Shown here: positions 34,464 through 49,575 of the stretch, in pieces
Numbering within the stretch: position 1 is the first letter of the stretch
How the letters are laid out: each line of letters begins with the position of its first letter
Origin: Enoplosus armatus
Taxonomy: Eukaryota; Chordata; Actinopteri; Centrarchiformes; Enoplosidae
Direction: 5' to 3'
Length of the DNA: 64,000 bases
Assembly (NCBI RefSeq): GCF_043641665.1
Contig: NC_092203.1
Coordinates: forward strand, 2,170,001-2,234,000
Translations under genes and position numbers: made by a program
Notes under the pieces: model-generated
What the model was told of the DNA's origin: nothing
Database searches by the model: none
The model's input: the letters and a program-made list of their open reading frames with translations, nothing else

Positions 34464-34477
34464 CTGCCACCTGGTGG
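34464..34477 (-). promoter_or_regulatory. CTCF-like motif between abcb11 and dhrs9
   Basis: On the minus strand the sequence reads CCACCAGGTGGCAG, a near-perfect CTCF core. It lies in the divergent intergenic interval and could insulate the two promoters. Binding is unproven. Confidence 0.45.
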
Positions 34478-36007
34478 TAGGATTGTAAAACGCTTCAGAT
34501 GACTACTGGCGCACTGAAAGATGGAGGTTAACTGTGGGAACAATTTGATTGATAAAAAGAAATAAACTGTATTTCTGACGTGTTGTGCAGTTATTTCACA
34601 CATACCAAGAAACAAGGCACATTAACTATGACCTTCTGGTACACAGAGTACATTTCGGTGGGTCTGATATCATAGGCCGAAATGATGGTGGAGACGTTTC
34701 CACCTTGAGGCCTTGAGTGTATGTTGTTTTCAGTCTCCTCTCATAGAAACTATAGCAGCAATACGTTGAAGAGACAGAAAACTGCATTTTCACCCAACCA
34801 GGCAACAAAAGTCACTGCAATGTTTTAGGAATATATTCCAACAAAACAGGAAATAATCGCCAACCGAAAGGTAGGAACTGGACAGTCTGTATCAATTAAT
34901 TCTGATTACATCGACACTGTCAATGATGTAACGATAGGTAATAGGAAGCAGCTTGTTGCCATTTGCTCATGCTAACTTAGCATCACCTGCTGTCCGGGGG
35001 TTTATTTAAACCTCACATACGACACATATGTCAGTCGTGGCTGGCCAATCTTAACTCTGAAGACACGAAGCGCCAAAGGAACTGGTAATGCCAACTTGAC
35101 GGTAATGCTAACAGACCCGTGTTTAGCGGCTAGCTTCTGGAGAAGGTCAAACAGCTAGCAAGCTAAAGGCTAAAGAGTTGGGGGAGGCCAAAGAAAAGCT
35201 GGCAGGTCAGTGAATACCGGACTTAAATTCGTCAGGTGGACCGAAATGTCGCTCTTTATCTGCTGGACATGTAAGTAGTCAGTTGTTTGCGAACACCATG
35301 TTGTCACCATAACAAGTTCATGAGGTGTGTCAAGATGCTGGCCGAGCTAGTTTGGGAGTTCCTCTGCTCCCTGGAGGCTAGAAATGGATAAAAGCAGATT
35401 TGAATTCTCATATCAAGGAACATTACATTCCCAGTTGGGGACATACTTTGCCAAGTGTCAAATTTGAGAAGTAAGAAAGTGGCAAGTGTCATGTTGCAAC
35501 AAGTGAGGCCTACATTTTGCCGCCATTATGCCTCTAAAGTCGTTACAGAAGAAAACTGTTTCAAAGGCAAAGGTGCATTCAAGTACCTGGATTTGCTCGT
35601 GCATTTTTGCACTTCAGGGCCACCACATTGTTTCAAGTCTTGCAGGCAGCCCTTCCTCTCAAACAGTAGCGAACTAATACTGTACTTACTCTTTTTTTTT
35701 TTTAGATACTGGGACATTACTTGAATTGAATTACTTTGACTTTGTGTACTTTATACCTCCATTAAATGTGAGGCAGATATTGTAAGGCTAGTTGCTATTA
35801 GTTTGCAAAACACTTTTCACATTAAACAGATGAGATAAGCTGGCAAACTGTGATTCACGCGTATTGTAAATGCAGTTCTGTATGATTTCCAAACGGCAAC
35901 TAAACGCCACCCGGAGTTAGAAGTACTGTAAACGTCACCAGGCGTTAATTAAATATGGAAACCCGGTGATAAACTGGATTCATGGCGAGGGGTCCGTGCG
36001 CCCACAG

Positions 36008-36176
36008 TGACGTCATCGCGCCATGCCGAAGCCTCCCGCAAGCCGTCGCGGCGCGTGGTCGTGCGCCTCTTAATTTTTTGAAGTATTGTAAAGGACACCC
36101 TGCATTTTCCTTTGGCTTTGACGTTAACACAGACATCAGAGACAGAGAGAGAGATGGGAAAGCCCCGGTCAGGCAG
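36008..36176 (+). promoter_or_regulatory. dhrs9: CRE-containing CpG-rich block and possible dhrs9 non-coding first exon
   Basis: A perfect palindromic TGACGTCA (36008-36015) sits in a CpG-rich stretch. It is followed by sequence ending in GTCAGGCAG and a strong donor GTAAAG at 36177. This is the architecture of a promoter plus a short untranslated exon, 1.4 kb upstream of the dhrs9 coding start. A second candidate exon ends at the donor CAG/GTATGT (36743). Which one dhrs9 uses cannot be told from sequence. Confidence 0.35.
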
Positions 36177-37604
36177 GTAAAGAAAATAATTTTCACGAGG
36201 AGCTGTACTGTTCCCCCCCCCCAAAGAGCACATCCTTCTGATTTGAGCAATGTTTTCAACCACTTTCTACCATCGCTCATTCTGAGTGCATGAACAAGAG
36301 CGGCCATTTTTTCTTTTTTAAGTTGAGGCGTGTCACTTTGTGGTCGTCGGTACAGGTATCAGAGAGGGACGGACCTGTGTGCACATCCTTCTGATGTAAC
36401 TGGTATAAAAAAATAAAATAAAATTAATACCACGTGAAAGACCAACGTTAGACACATATAGTCATCATATATTGTGTAGAATTCCTAGATTTAATCTCTG
36501 ACATTACTTAAAGTAGTTGGATATGCAGAGCTCTAAGTGAGGCTGAAGCTATTACGTTTCTGGCCGATAGTTGGCGCCCGTTGCCTTGTCCTTGGCCAGT
36601 GCCTGGTGCTCATACACACACGGCGCCGCGGCTCCTGTTATCGGTGGACGGGAGTGGGGGTGGTTTGTATTTTTCAACACGGCCAGATAAACGACTGTCT
36701 GCCCGCCGCTGGTGACAGTCTAGGAAGACCTTCGCACAGCAGGTATGTTGTGGTATTATTAACTCCCGCCTTGTTAACACAATTAGCTGAGATAACTTGT
36801 AGCTAGATGAGGGCTAAACTTGACGGGATGTTTATAATAGTAAGGGCTTCCGTATTGTTAACGGGCTATTCATAAATACGTAGTTTAGCTAGGAGCCGAT
36901 ATGTGTGACGCAGAGGAACAGTCAATTGGTTTGGCGTTTTCATCGAAGTAAATTATTACGTTCTTATTTAAATAAATATACAATGCAAGGGCGTAACTTC
37001 CCCTAAACCCTTAGCATGGGTCTTTTAATCTGCTGAGATGAAGGAACCTCGGGTTAGTGAACTGTACCCTGTACCGTCAGTATCAACATTGCGCAAGCAG
37101 GGCAAGTGAATTAGTTTACTGCGTCGTGCATTTTAAAAGAACAGACATCTCATTAATCATATTAAAGGTCACCGTACAAAGGAAGTCGTTCGACAGATGG
37201 CTTCCTCCAGTATAGTTTTTCACAGATATGTAACTTTATTTAGTTAGCCTACTTTTAAAGTGGCACGAGCCAAGTGAGCGTATAAAGGAGTCAGTTTATG
37301 CTTATTGTTAATTTGTAATTCATGAATGTATAAGTGGCGTTTTACGGTTGTATTTGGATGAAGTGGAGCTCTTTTTTTTTTTTATACCATTTTCTATAAT
37401 GTTGATTAGTTTAATCAGTAACATTTGATCGCTTTTTATAAACCGATCACATGTTTTGAATGGACAATTTAATCAGCAGAATAACTTTAACAGTGAGGGG
37501 TAAAAAGGAGTAAGAAGTACAGTATTATATATTATATGCAGTATAGTACAGTATGGAGTAGCATGACGTGGCAATACTAAGTACAAGTACCTGTTCTTGC
37601 AGTG

Positions 37605-39183
37605 ATGTACCTATACCTTCTGGGGCTGGTGGTTTTCTACTACCTGTATCGCTGGGTCAGGGAGCTACCCAGGGTCCCCGACAAGGGCAGCAAGTATGTG
37701 TACATCACAGGCTGCGACAGTGGCTTCGGCAGCCTCCTGGCCCGCCACCTGGACAAGCAGGGGTTCAGGGTGATCGCCTCGTGTTTGACCGAGAAAGGAG
37801 AGGAGGATCTGAAGAAGTCCTGCTCCAGCAACCTGATCACAACACACCTGGATGTTCGGTCTCAGGAAAGTGTTGCCAAAGTTGCAGCGATGATCAAGGA
37901 CAAAGTGGGGGAGCGTGGTGAGTGTGGAGTGTTAACTCTCTCTTTTTGTTGGGTCCAGACTGAAATATCTCAACAATTATTGGATTTGGTCGCCATGAGA
38001 TTTTGTGCAAACTTTCTTATTCCCGCAGTGGGCGAATCCTGCTGATTTTGGGGATCCCCCTGACTTTTCCTCTGGCGCCGCCATGTTTTTGACTGGTTTT
38101 GAACCATTTTGACCAAGTGAAGCGTCTCAACAAGTGATGAGAATACGTTTGGTGATCTGTTAACTTAAGCTGCAAAACTGAGGACGTCTTTCTCTGCAGC
38201 TAAAAGTCCCACCTCCCTCCTACTGAGCTCCCCATTAACACTAGAATGGCTGTAGACTCGTAAGCCTTGTTTTCATTTAAGGTTGGAGCACTGTGTTTTT
38301 TTTATTGACTGGATGTCCTATGTGTCCTCCCTAGGCTTGTGGGCTGTAGTGAACAATGCAGGCGTGTCCATTCCCTCCGGCCAGTGTGATTGGATGACCA
38401 TTGACGACTACAAGAGCATGCTGGACGTGAACCTGCTCGGGGTGATCGCAGTGACCCTGAGTGTCCTGCCCCTAATTAAGAAGGCCAGGGGAAGGGTGGT
38501 CAATGTCGCCAGTGTGTTTGGGAGGGTCACTGGCGTTGGAGGCCCGTACCCTGTCTCTAAGTATGGTGTGGAGGGTTTTAATGACAGCCTCAGGTGAAAC
38601 ATTAACATGCACAATTGGTTATTTGTCAGTATATCAACACAAAGGTTTCTTGGTTTGCACACAAGCACTGATATGATGAAATGTATTGCTTAGGTTAAGT
38701 ATGCAGGCTTTCGGTGTCGAAGTCCTGTGCATTGAGCCGGGCTTTTTCAAAACGAACGTGACCGACACTGGGATCCTGACCAGAAATGTCAAGACGCTCT
38801 GGGAGAGACTGCCCCAGGACGTCAAAGATGACTATGGACCTGAATATTTCCAAAAGGGTAATCTCGAATCATCTTCTTTCTTTTTTTTTTCTTCATCTAT
38901 GTGTTTGTTTTGAATCCATCTATTTATTTATTTATTTATTTATTTATTCCACCTCCTAGCGTTAGTGCTCCTAAAAGACAAAGTGGCCAAGATCAGCGAT
39001 GGAGATCTGATGAAGGTGGTCAGCTGTATGGAGCACGCTGTGTCTGCCGTCCGGCCACGCACCCGCTACTCGCCAGGCTGGGACGCCAAGCTCTTCTGGC
39101 TGCCACTGTCGTACATGCCACGCTGGGTCGTAGACTACATCATGATGAAGGAGTCCATTCCTATTGCCAAGCCGAAGCAATAA
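37605..39183 (+). CDS. dhrs9: Dehydrogenase/reductase SDR family member 9 (retinol dehydrogenase type)
   Basis: Four coding exons (37605-37917, 38335-38593, 38694-38857, 38960-39183) join in phase to 319 residues, the usual DHRS9 length. The enzyme is an NAD(H)-dependent short-chain dehydrogenase of the RDH-like group (SDR9C) that oxidises retinol and 3-alpha-hydroxysteroids at the endoplasmic reticulum membrane. An N-terminal hydrophobic anchor (residues 2-15) is followed by the cofactor motif TGCDSGFG (35-42), NNAG (111-114), catalytic Ser164, and YPVSK with Tyr176 and Lys180. The first coding exon starts just after an acceptor TTCTTGCAG, and the ATG at 37605 is its first in-frame ATG. The acceptor of the last exon is preceded by a (TTTA)n tract. 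A close RDH paralogue cannot be fully excluded, but adjacency to abcb11 mirrors human ABCB11-DHRS9. Confidence 0.88.
37956..38150 (+). repeat. Dispersed repeat family B, copy in dhrs9 intron 1
   Basis: The block begins GTCCAGACTGAAATATCTC and continues through a CCATGAGATTTTGTGCA-like segment and a CTCTGGCGCCGCCATG-like segment. The same order is found at 47413-47640. I recognise this family from the introns and intergenic DNA of many spiny-rayed fishes. It has no coding capacity. Confidence 0.7.
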
Positions 39184-40699
39184 ATTGTGCTTTTTTTCCC
39201 TTCTGTACCCATGTGTGCACATTTTATACAATTCAAATAATACAGGCTTTACCAGTGTAATCTTCCCTTATTCCCATGCAGTTCTGTGTATCCTATTTTT
39301 GGTTGGACAGCTTTACAAGTTTAAAGGTGTACTTTGACTGTCTGTGAGCATTTACAAGGCCACCGTATCTACAAGCAAATAGGGGTTTGAGTAATTGGCC
39401 TTGATGATCGGCATGTGTGAAAGGTCAGACTTTGTTACAAAGTACATTTTGCGCAGGACTATGCTGGTTTCTGTGGTTGTCTTTGTGGAAATCCACCGTG
39501 GAATATAATTTGAATGATTGCTATGATAGTGATTCCCCCTGTGCATCTAACATCTGTAAAACTATGCAATAAGAATTATATGCAGATTGATTTTTACAAC
39601 AGCAGCAGAGTGTCTTCTCTTCATGGGTTGTATATGTCTGAGTACTGTTTTTATTCATGCACACGGAGAGCGAAAGTCTTTGAGTTGTCTCTCCCTTACA
39701 GGAATTTTTCTTTTTTTTTTTTCTTTGAGTTAAAAACAATTGATTCTTCTCAAAACCTCCTTTCTCATGCCTGGTTGTGAATGACGCATATAAACTAGGT
39801 CAAGGTTGATGATAAGGTCTGCTCTCTCTCCGCAGGACAAAACATTTTTCCCACCTGACAAGCACTTTAGTCAGCAGAGATGAATGAATGAATCAGTTTT
39901 TAATTGGTTAATCCATCGTATGCCGCTAAACTGGGTCCTGGTCTCGCTAATTCAATTATATTAATAGGTATTATTGTTAAATGCTGCTGGGCAGTACAGT
40001 CAAACGTAATATGTATAATTATAGGTCTTATTATCCCTGCTGGTTCCCAATCATGGTTCTTTTGCTTGGTATGGGCATAAAACCTGCATTAATTTGCATT
40101 CTGTGGTATGAAAAAGGCCTTACAGTTAAGAAAAATGTACTTTGAACTGTGCAGTAAAACAAGTCCTATTCTTCTTGTCCCTTTTGTCATCTTCATACCC
40201 CCCAGATTGATTCAATGACCCCTGGATTGGGAACCCCTCAACTTGGTAATGAATTTATTCTAATTCACACTGCTATTCAGCAAATATGGATATTGAGAGT
40301 TTGGAAATGTAGAATACCAGCTGTGATAGTCCATCACTGGGTTTCTCTAGTGTGAACCATCAAGCTTCATGGATTTACTCCTCGTATTACATGTCATTAC
40401 TGCTGCTTGTTATTTGGCCCTTGGCGGTAAATTAATGTTTATGTACAAATGGGCTCAAAAGTTCGTTACCCTAAAGTTGAAACAAATACTCATCCAGTTG
40501 TTTGTCCACGGGTTTTATTTCAGTACGTGACAACATAGTTCACATAGCTTAACGTGGCTCAAGACTGCCATCTTGTGGTCAGAGTGGATGAGGACAGCCA
40601 TTTCATGAAATTCCCCATTAGGAACAAGATTCTCAACTATAACTATTCAAGCCTATAGGAAATATACAGTTGACGAGCTGTTTTATGTAAAGACAGTGT
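39184..40699. other. Tail-to-tail gap between dhrs9 and atp5f1b
   Basis: About 1.5 kb holding the 3' UTR and downstream DNA of both genes. I see no canonical AATAAA for dhrs9; AATAAT at about 39236 is the nearest variant. A stretch at about 40205-40245 read in reverse resembles the hAT-like terminus at 14478. A CTCF-like motif lies at 40565-40578. Confidence 0.5.
40565..40578 (-). promoter_or_regulatory. CTCF-like motif between dhrs9 and atp5f1b
   Basis: On the minus strand the sequence reads CCACAAGATGGCAG, matching the CTCF core CCASNAGRKGGCRS. It lies at the 3' side of atp5f1b, where fish and mammalian gene order diverge. Confidence 0.45.
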
Positions 40700-40705
40700 T
40701 TTATT
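40700..40705 (-). terminator. atp5f1b: Poly(A) signal of atp5f1b
   Basis: A canonical AATAAA on the minus strand, about 145 nt beyond the atp5f1b stop codon. The short 3' UTR is normal for this highly expressed housekeeping gene. Confidence 0.65.
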
Positions 40706-40849
40706 CCATCTTTCATTGGAAACATTAAATAGAACTTTCTTTCAAGATGACGAGACAGGTACATTTGAATTTTGACATGTTTTACAAACCAAGTGCTCCT
40801 AACCACAGGACCCCTTCTTTCTGTTTTTCCTCTTCTCCCCACAACAAGT

Positions 40850-44258
<3,409 letters not shown>

Positions 44259-44330
44259 TGTCAAAATGGCTGAAGGTGGAAAGAGACAGAGGAACTTGCG
44301 GCTTTATAATGAATGGCCGCTGGGGCGAAC

Positions 44331-44372
44331 TGCGCGTGCGCGCAACGTAAAAGCCTATGTTGCGCATGCGTA
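44331..44372. promoter_or_regulatory. atp5f1b: Two NRF-1-type sites in the atp5f1b promoter
   Basis: 44331-44342 reads CGCGCACGCGCA on the minus strand, a perfect match to the NRF-1 consensus YGCGCAYGCGCR. 44361-44372 (TGCGCATGCGTA) matches with one difference. They lie about 75-115 bp upstream of the ATG. A YY1-like AAAATGGC is at about 44264-44271. NRF-1 and YY1 are known activators of nuclear genes for oxidative phosphorylation. Confidence 0.6.
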
Positions 44373-44499
44373 CATATTCAGCGCATCCAGCTGACATTCT
44401 GCCCTCCAGAGCTGGTCTATTTGACAGGAAATGTGACTGCTGAATGACAGCCCAAGCAGAAGGTTACCTACAATATAAGTTATCATTTAAATAATTCGT

Positions 44500-44880
44500 T
44501 AAATTAATGTAGACCTACATGAGAACAAAGGTGGTGCCACTGTCTCATTTGTACACCGGCTGTACCCCTGAGAGGTGACACACAGGGCAAAACAAATTAG
44601 GTAAAGCACTCTACACACCACTAGTTGCTGCTCCCTAAGCTCATTGCTTTGAGGACACAGTAATAACTGAAGGAAACTCATAAGAGTGTATTCAACATTT
44701 TTAATCCATTGAGATCTTCTCTCTGAACTGTGGTGGCAGGACATTAAGGGAACAACAGTCAGGGAGATGTAAGAGAATCAAATTGATACAGTAAAAGTGA
44801 GGGGGACAAAAATAGGATTTTGTAAAGTGAGGGGGGCATGTCCCCTCAACCCCAGTGGAAATTACGCCCTTGCTTAGTGC
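44500..44880 (-). mobile_element. Degenerate DNA-transposon-like fragment
   Basis: The right side (about 44800-44872) has GGGGGGCATGTCCCCTCAAC followed by CCCAGTGGAAATTACGCCC. In reverse this resembles the CAGTGGCGTAATTTTCACTG-type end of a non-autonomous fish DNA transposon. No transposase and no clean opposite terminus were found, so the left boundary is approximate. Confidence 0.3.
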
Positions 44881-44964
44881 TACAGTATAAAGCCAGCTCA
44901 GTTGAAGTAACAGACGTTTGCGGCTGAAAGCTGTAAATTATTATTAACAATTACCACATCATGT

Positions 44965-45333
44965 TTGGAAGACCAGCAAATGTGCTTCCTTGGGCCTCCA
45001 CATTGTGAAATTTGCAGAGCAGATACGAAATCCCACACACTGAAGATAGGAGACTATACTATGCAGAAACGTCTAGATAATCCAAAGCTGTGTTTTGAGC
45101 CTGCAGTGTGTTCTCACCAAACAGCTGACAAAATTAAGCATATTCAAAACAGTCTGTATGCATACTTAAAAACCCTGTTGTCCCACAATGCAGTGCACAA
45201 AGGAAATGGAGGAGCTGTTCACAGCTGGAAAGCATTAAAACTAATTGTGAATGGTGGCGAAACAGCTCCAGGAACCTCAGAAAGCAAACACAACAGACAC
45301 TTTTTCAGGTCAAAGCGGGACAAGCACAGGTGA
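44965..45333 (+). other. Unrecognised open reading frame of 122 codons
   Basis: An ATG-to-stop frame of 122 codons in otherwise non-coding DNA. The peptide is basic at the end (RSKRDKHR), has five Cys, and contains HCEIC, but no domain I recognise. There is no obvious promoter, Kozak context or splice partner. It could be chance, a transposon remnant, or part of a non-coding transcript. Confidence 0.15.
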
Positions 45334-45708
45334 CATTGATGATGGCTGTATTCCATTTAGGTGAGCTGGTTCCAGGGTTTGATATTGTGCATGCTGGCTC
45401 ACTGGAGAGGCTTCCTCGGACACTAAATGGAACAGAGACATTGTTAATGTCAGTAGCTCCACCTGTGCTTTTCCTGCTATGATAAGTCAAAATGTCTGCT
45501 GTAAAACGGGCCCATCTTTTCCTGCTGGTACAAACAGTGAAGTTAATTGATTTCTTGTATACTAACTGAAAAATCCCCCCCACTATATTATGAAAATGAA
45601 TATATAGTGCATACTGTCAAAAGTATTCGTATGTTATGCAGGTGGTATGGAATTTAAGATACAGCACATATGCATTGTAAGCCTAGAGTAGTGAGTCCAC
45701 CATATTTA

Positions 45709-45723
45709 CACTAGAGGGCGCTG
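45709..45723 (+). promoter_or_regulatory. CTCF-like motif upstream of atp5f1b
   Basis: The plus strand reads CACTAGAGGGCGCTG, a strong CTCF core. Its orientation is opposite to the CTCF-like sites at 21188, 34464 and 40565. Confidence 0.5.
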
Positions 45724-45765
45724 CTGCTGCACCAAAAAAGACAATGTGTGCAGAGGATGGTTTTG

Positions 45766-45769
<4 letters not shown>

Positions 45770-45801
<32 letters not shown>
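45770..45801 (+). repeat. (TG)n microsatellite
   Basis: A perfect TG repeat of about 32 bp, 50 bp downstream of the CTCF-like motif. Confidence 0.9.
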
Positions 45802-45803
<2 letters not shown>

Positions 45804-47404
45804 CCATTTGTCTTGGCCTCAGTTCAGAGCATAATGTTAAATCTGTTTTTTGTACACCGATCCTGAACAAACATTTGTCTATTGTCTTTACAATTCAACA
45901 CATTCAGTGCTCTGGCCCTTTTGGGTTGTGTATGAGCTTATTAGACATTGTAAAGACATCTGGCTTATAATGCAAGTACTTTGCAGTTTTTACCAGCACA
46001 ATATTCTGCACAATAGTCTCCCAAATCCCCACATGAACTATTACTATGATCTATTTGTATTCTCTTGAGAAATTTCAAGCATCTAACTCATATCACAGTG
46101 TGAGGAATTAGCTTGTCTGTTTACTAATCCAAATGTCAAAGGTAGCAGTCATCCCTTATTACAATACAGAGCTAAGACCCCCCCCCCCCCCAGATTCCAG
46201 AGTCTTAAGTGCTGGACATCTCGCCTCAGGAACAGCACCTATCCTGACGCTGTTCGATACGCATAAGCATTTGAAGTAGTAGAGCAAGCATTTAAGCCAG
46301 CAAGCACTTTAAAAGTCAGTAGCAGCAGCACAAAGGAACAAGCACCTTAAAACGAATGGAGCAGCACAAAGCATTTCAGGACTTGTCTGAATGTAGAAAT
46401 GTGATAACAGTTTTTTCTTGTTTATAGCCGCACTGAGGCAAATACCTATCAGCTGTGCTGGCGTGGCTTTAAAGTAATTTGGTATTTGGATTAGGATGTT
46501 CGCCACTCGCTTCTTTATTTTGCAAAACACTCCACGTAGAATTATACAAATCAGAAGTGTGTTCAGTCAAAATGAGTTCAAGTTCAATGTTCGCAACATA
46601 GCCGATACAGCCTTGTAGTTTTGGCTGTAACTGATTGAACAGGGCTCGGCATCACTCCTCCTGCCCACAGATCTGACTGTGCAGGCATAGATACATCTCT
46701 GCTAGTCTGTATTTGTCTCTGTAAACACATGTAGCACATATTTCAATTAAGCACAATGTGCATGCCCCAAAGTAAAGTCTGATGAGTGATGGCCGAGGAT
46801 ACTAAAGTTGCCGTATAGTCGAGGGGAGCGACGTTGAGATCACTTGGCAATGTTTCCCAAGAACTTTCCATGTGCTACTTGTCAGTGTTTAGAAAGATTG
46901 CGCTTGTGTTGCAGTTACTGTGGCTACAGTGATCAGGCTGCATGAGTTCACAGCAGTGCGAGAGGCCAGGCGGTGCAAGAACGGACATGTTCCTCAGCAG
47001 GATCCAGTGCAGCAGATGCCAATGTGGTTACCATTTGAAACGGGTCTGCTTCACCTGTCATTAGAAAGGTTTGATGACTCACGTTATGGTAGTGATCTGT
47101 GGAATCTGATCCGTGTTTGAATCCACAACAATAGCCTTCATTGCAAATGTTTCCCATCCCAAACAAATGCCGCGCTTGTGTATTGTCTCTATTGTCTATA
47201 TACCTGGGACAGTTTGACCTTTGTTCCATGCAGCACTTTTCTACTTTTCAATATTTTTGATCAAAGACCTCAAACGTGATGAGAATGTGCTCACAGAGGT
47301 CGATTGAAACAGACAGTAGCTCACAGTGGGGTTTTTGTGGTCTTTTTAGTCTTGCTAGCGGCATAGCTCTCGGCAGTGTGGGAATGTTGGTCTGTCAGTC
47401 AGTC

Positions 47405-47690
47405 CTGCACTTTGGTCCAGACTGAAATATCTCCACAATTATCAGATGGGTGGTCATGAATTGTTGTGCAGACAGTCACGGTCCCCACCCAGAGGATTTC
47501 CACCATGGAGTACTATTGAATTGAAATTGCCGGGAAATCTGGAGCACACATTCATGTTCCCCACAGGACGAATTGGAAAAACATTTGGCGATCCCTTCAT
47601 TTGTCTTCCGGCGCCAACATCAGGCCAACATTTACGACCCAATACCTGCAGAACTAATGACATTCCAATCAGCCTCAGCGGTGCTTTGGC
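47405..47690 (+). repeat. Dispersed repeat family B, copy 2
   Basis: Starts GGTCCAGACTGAAATATCTC and continues through segments about the date-palm-like order seen at 37956-38150: a GGTCATGAATTGTTGTGCAG segment, a GAGGATTTCCACCATGG segment, a GCGATCCCTTCATTTG segment and a TTCCGGCGCCAACATCAGG segment. It is longer than the dhrs9-intron copy and may extend toward 48010 (GCATTGTGGGACTA, CATTCCCATCAGTGTCAGC). It is non-coding. Confidence 0.7.
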
Positions 47691-49575
47691 TTTAACGCTT
47701 ATTAGCCAACACGCTAAACTACCTCACTCCCCTCTGTATAATAGACGCTTAATATTTTACACTATAGTTTGGACACCTATTAGTCATCATCATTTTGCGT
47801 AATCACTGACTTAAATGTGGTCCACTGCATTGTGGGACTACTTTTTGAGGGCACTAATGCCTGCAAACATTCCCATCAGTGTCAGCAGCACTTGGTGTTT
47901 GCAGCGAATTGGCTCATGTTTCCAGCACTCTAAACCGAACATGGTAAACATTAGATCTGCCGAACACCAGCGTGTTAATATAATCACTGTGAGCGTGTTG
48001 GCTGCTAGCGTGGCTGTCGACTCTTAGTCGTGTTAGGTACAAAAAAAGCGCATGCAGTTTAAGTGTAGCTGTCGGCCCCCGTTTTTAGATCTGCTATGAA
48101 AACTTGTTGGGACGCACATATCAGTTTTGTTGCTATTACATGTGATGTGACACTCACCCTCGAACAATCAACAGCCGGCGCTGTAACTATATGTTGGAGG
48201 AACCTGCATTATCTTGTAAAAACAGTGGTTAAACCAAATGTCACGGGAAAGGTACCTGGAGGGGTTAGGGAATATCAAAGAGCTAAGTGGTGGCTTCCGC
48301 AGAGTCATAAAAGAAAGACTCTCTTTGTTTTCCCTCCCTTCTTCATGCCACGCACCTTTTCCAAGCAAACCTTTTGCTCATTAAAATTCAGTTGTGTGGC
48401 ATTGAATAAAAAATGCCATGCCCCGCTTTTTATTGATGCCCTTTATTGGTGTCCCCATCTGCTCGGAGCATCGCTGTGCTCTTTCAGATATGACCGCGTC
48501 CAGTCCTTTATCCCCGTGCACTCGCTGAGCGAATGCCACCTAATTGCTGGGTAGTTTAGGAAACCTTTGAGCAAAGTTAATGCACACTTTAAATACAGCA
48601 TAGTGAGCACATAGGCTCATTATTTCACAGTTCCTGCTGTGAAAGAAATCAGGAAAGTGAGAACTTGAAACCAAATGCGTCACAAGAAATTGTCATTACA
48701 GGCATGTGGATTTGCAGCTGCCCTATTTTGGCATCGTCATATCTGGAAATTCTGTGGTTTTCCATTTGTATAAGGCATTTCATATTGAAATTCAGTGCTA
48801 TACTGTGTCCTAGTTTTGCCATATATCGTGTATTACAACAAAACAAGTGTCTGTGCTGTAAAAGTTTGATTCATCCATATGAAATAGCCAAAGCAGTTCC
48901 CTCTTTAAAACGGTGAGGTCAGACATCAGTAATGACAGCTTCTTCCTATTTCTCACTGCAACGAGTTCCAAACAGACACAATAATAAAAACGACAAAAAT
49001 AGTCTCCATAAATTCTCACTTTGCTTAATCAGCTCTCCACACGAAGGGAAGAGAGCTGAACCCGATTTTAAGGAGGTCCATCTTTCAGAGGGAGCATTCT
49101 TGAGTGACAGCTCACCTTTCCTTGCTTTCAGTGATACAGTAGGCAATAAAAACACACGCCGTCATCCCTGTTGCAGAGTTATGTGATTCCAGTACCAGCT
49201 TTTATGGTTGCAGACAGCCTCATGGGATGTTAAGACTCCTCTGATCCGGGACTACATAGGAATTATAATAAGATTAAAGAGTTATGAGGCTTTTCTTTGG
49301 TGCTGCAAAGGACACGCACCAGGTTTCAATAAAAACCGGACTGATTCTGTTCACGTCCGGCTTTGAGGAGACCTCTGCCAGAAAAGAGACTGGTGCAGAA
49401 TCTGACTTTAAATGTAGTTTTGGGGTGTAAAGGATATAAAACAAATGCATATTGGGTAGATCCCACCCAATGTGATATCTGAAATCTGGCTGTAGACAAA
49501 TAGACAGACTCCTTTCCTGAATGAAATATTTATCAGGTTGTAAATGCTACGGTGGCACTACAATTCATATGCATT

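Larger units (their letters stand above)
31603..37604. other. Divergent interval between abcb11 and dhrs9
   Basis: About 6 kb with no convincing coding exon. It should hold the promoters and 5' non-coding exons of both genes. Visible items are poly-A/T runs (31757-31780, 33620-33639), a CTCF-like site (34464-34477), a CpG-rich block with a perfect CRE (36008-36015), and two strong splice donors (36177 and 36743) that could end non-coding dhrs9 exons. No inverted AGGTCA/TGACCT repeat of the kind bound by FXR was seen close to abcb11. Confidence 0.55.

Noticed and set aside
35945..36307. 120-codon minus-strand frame at the CpG-rich block
   Set aside because: High GC makes open frames likely by chance. 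No domain is recognisable, and the stretch is better explained as a promoter or non-coding exon.
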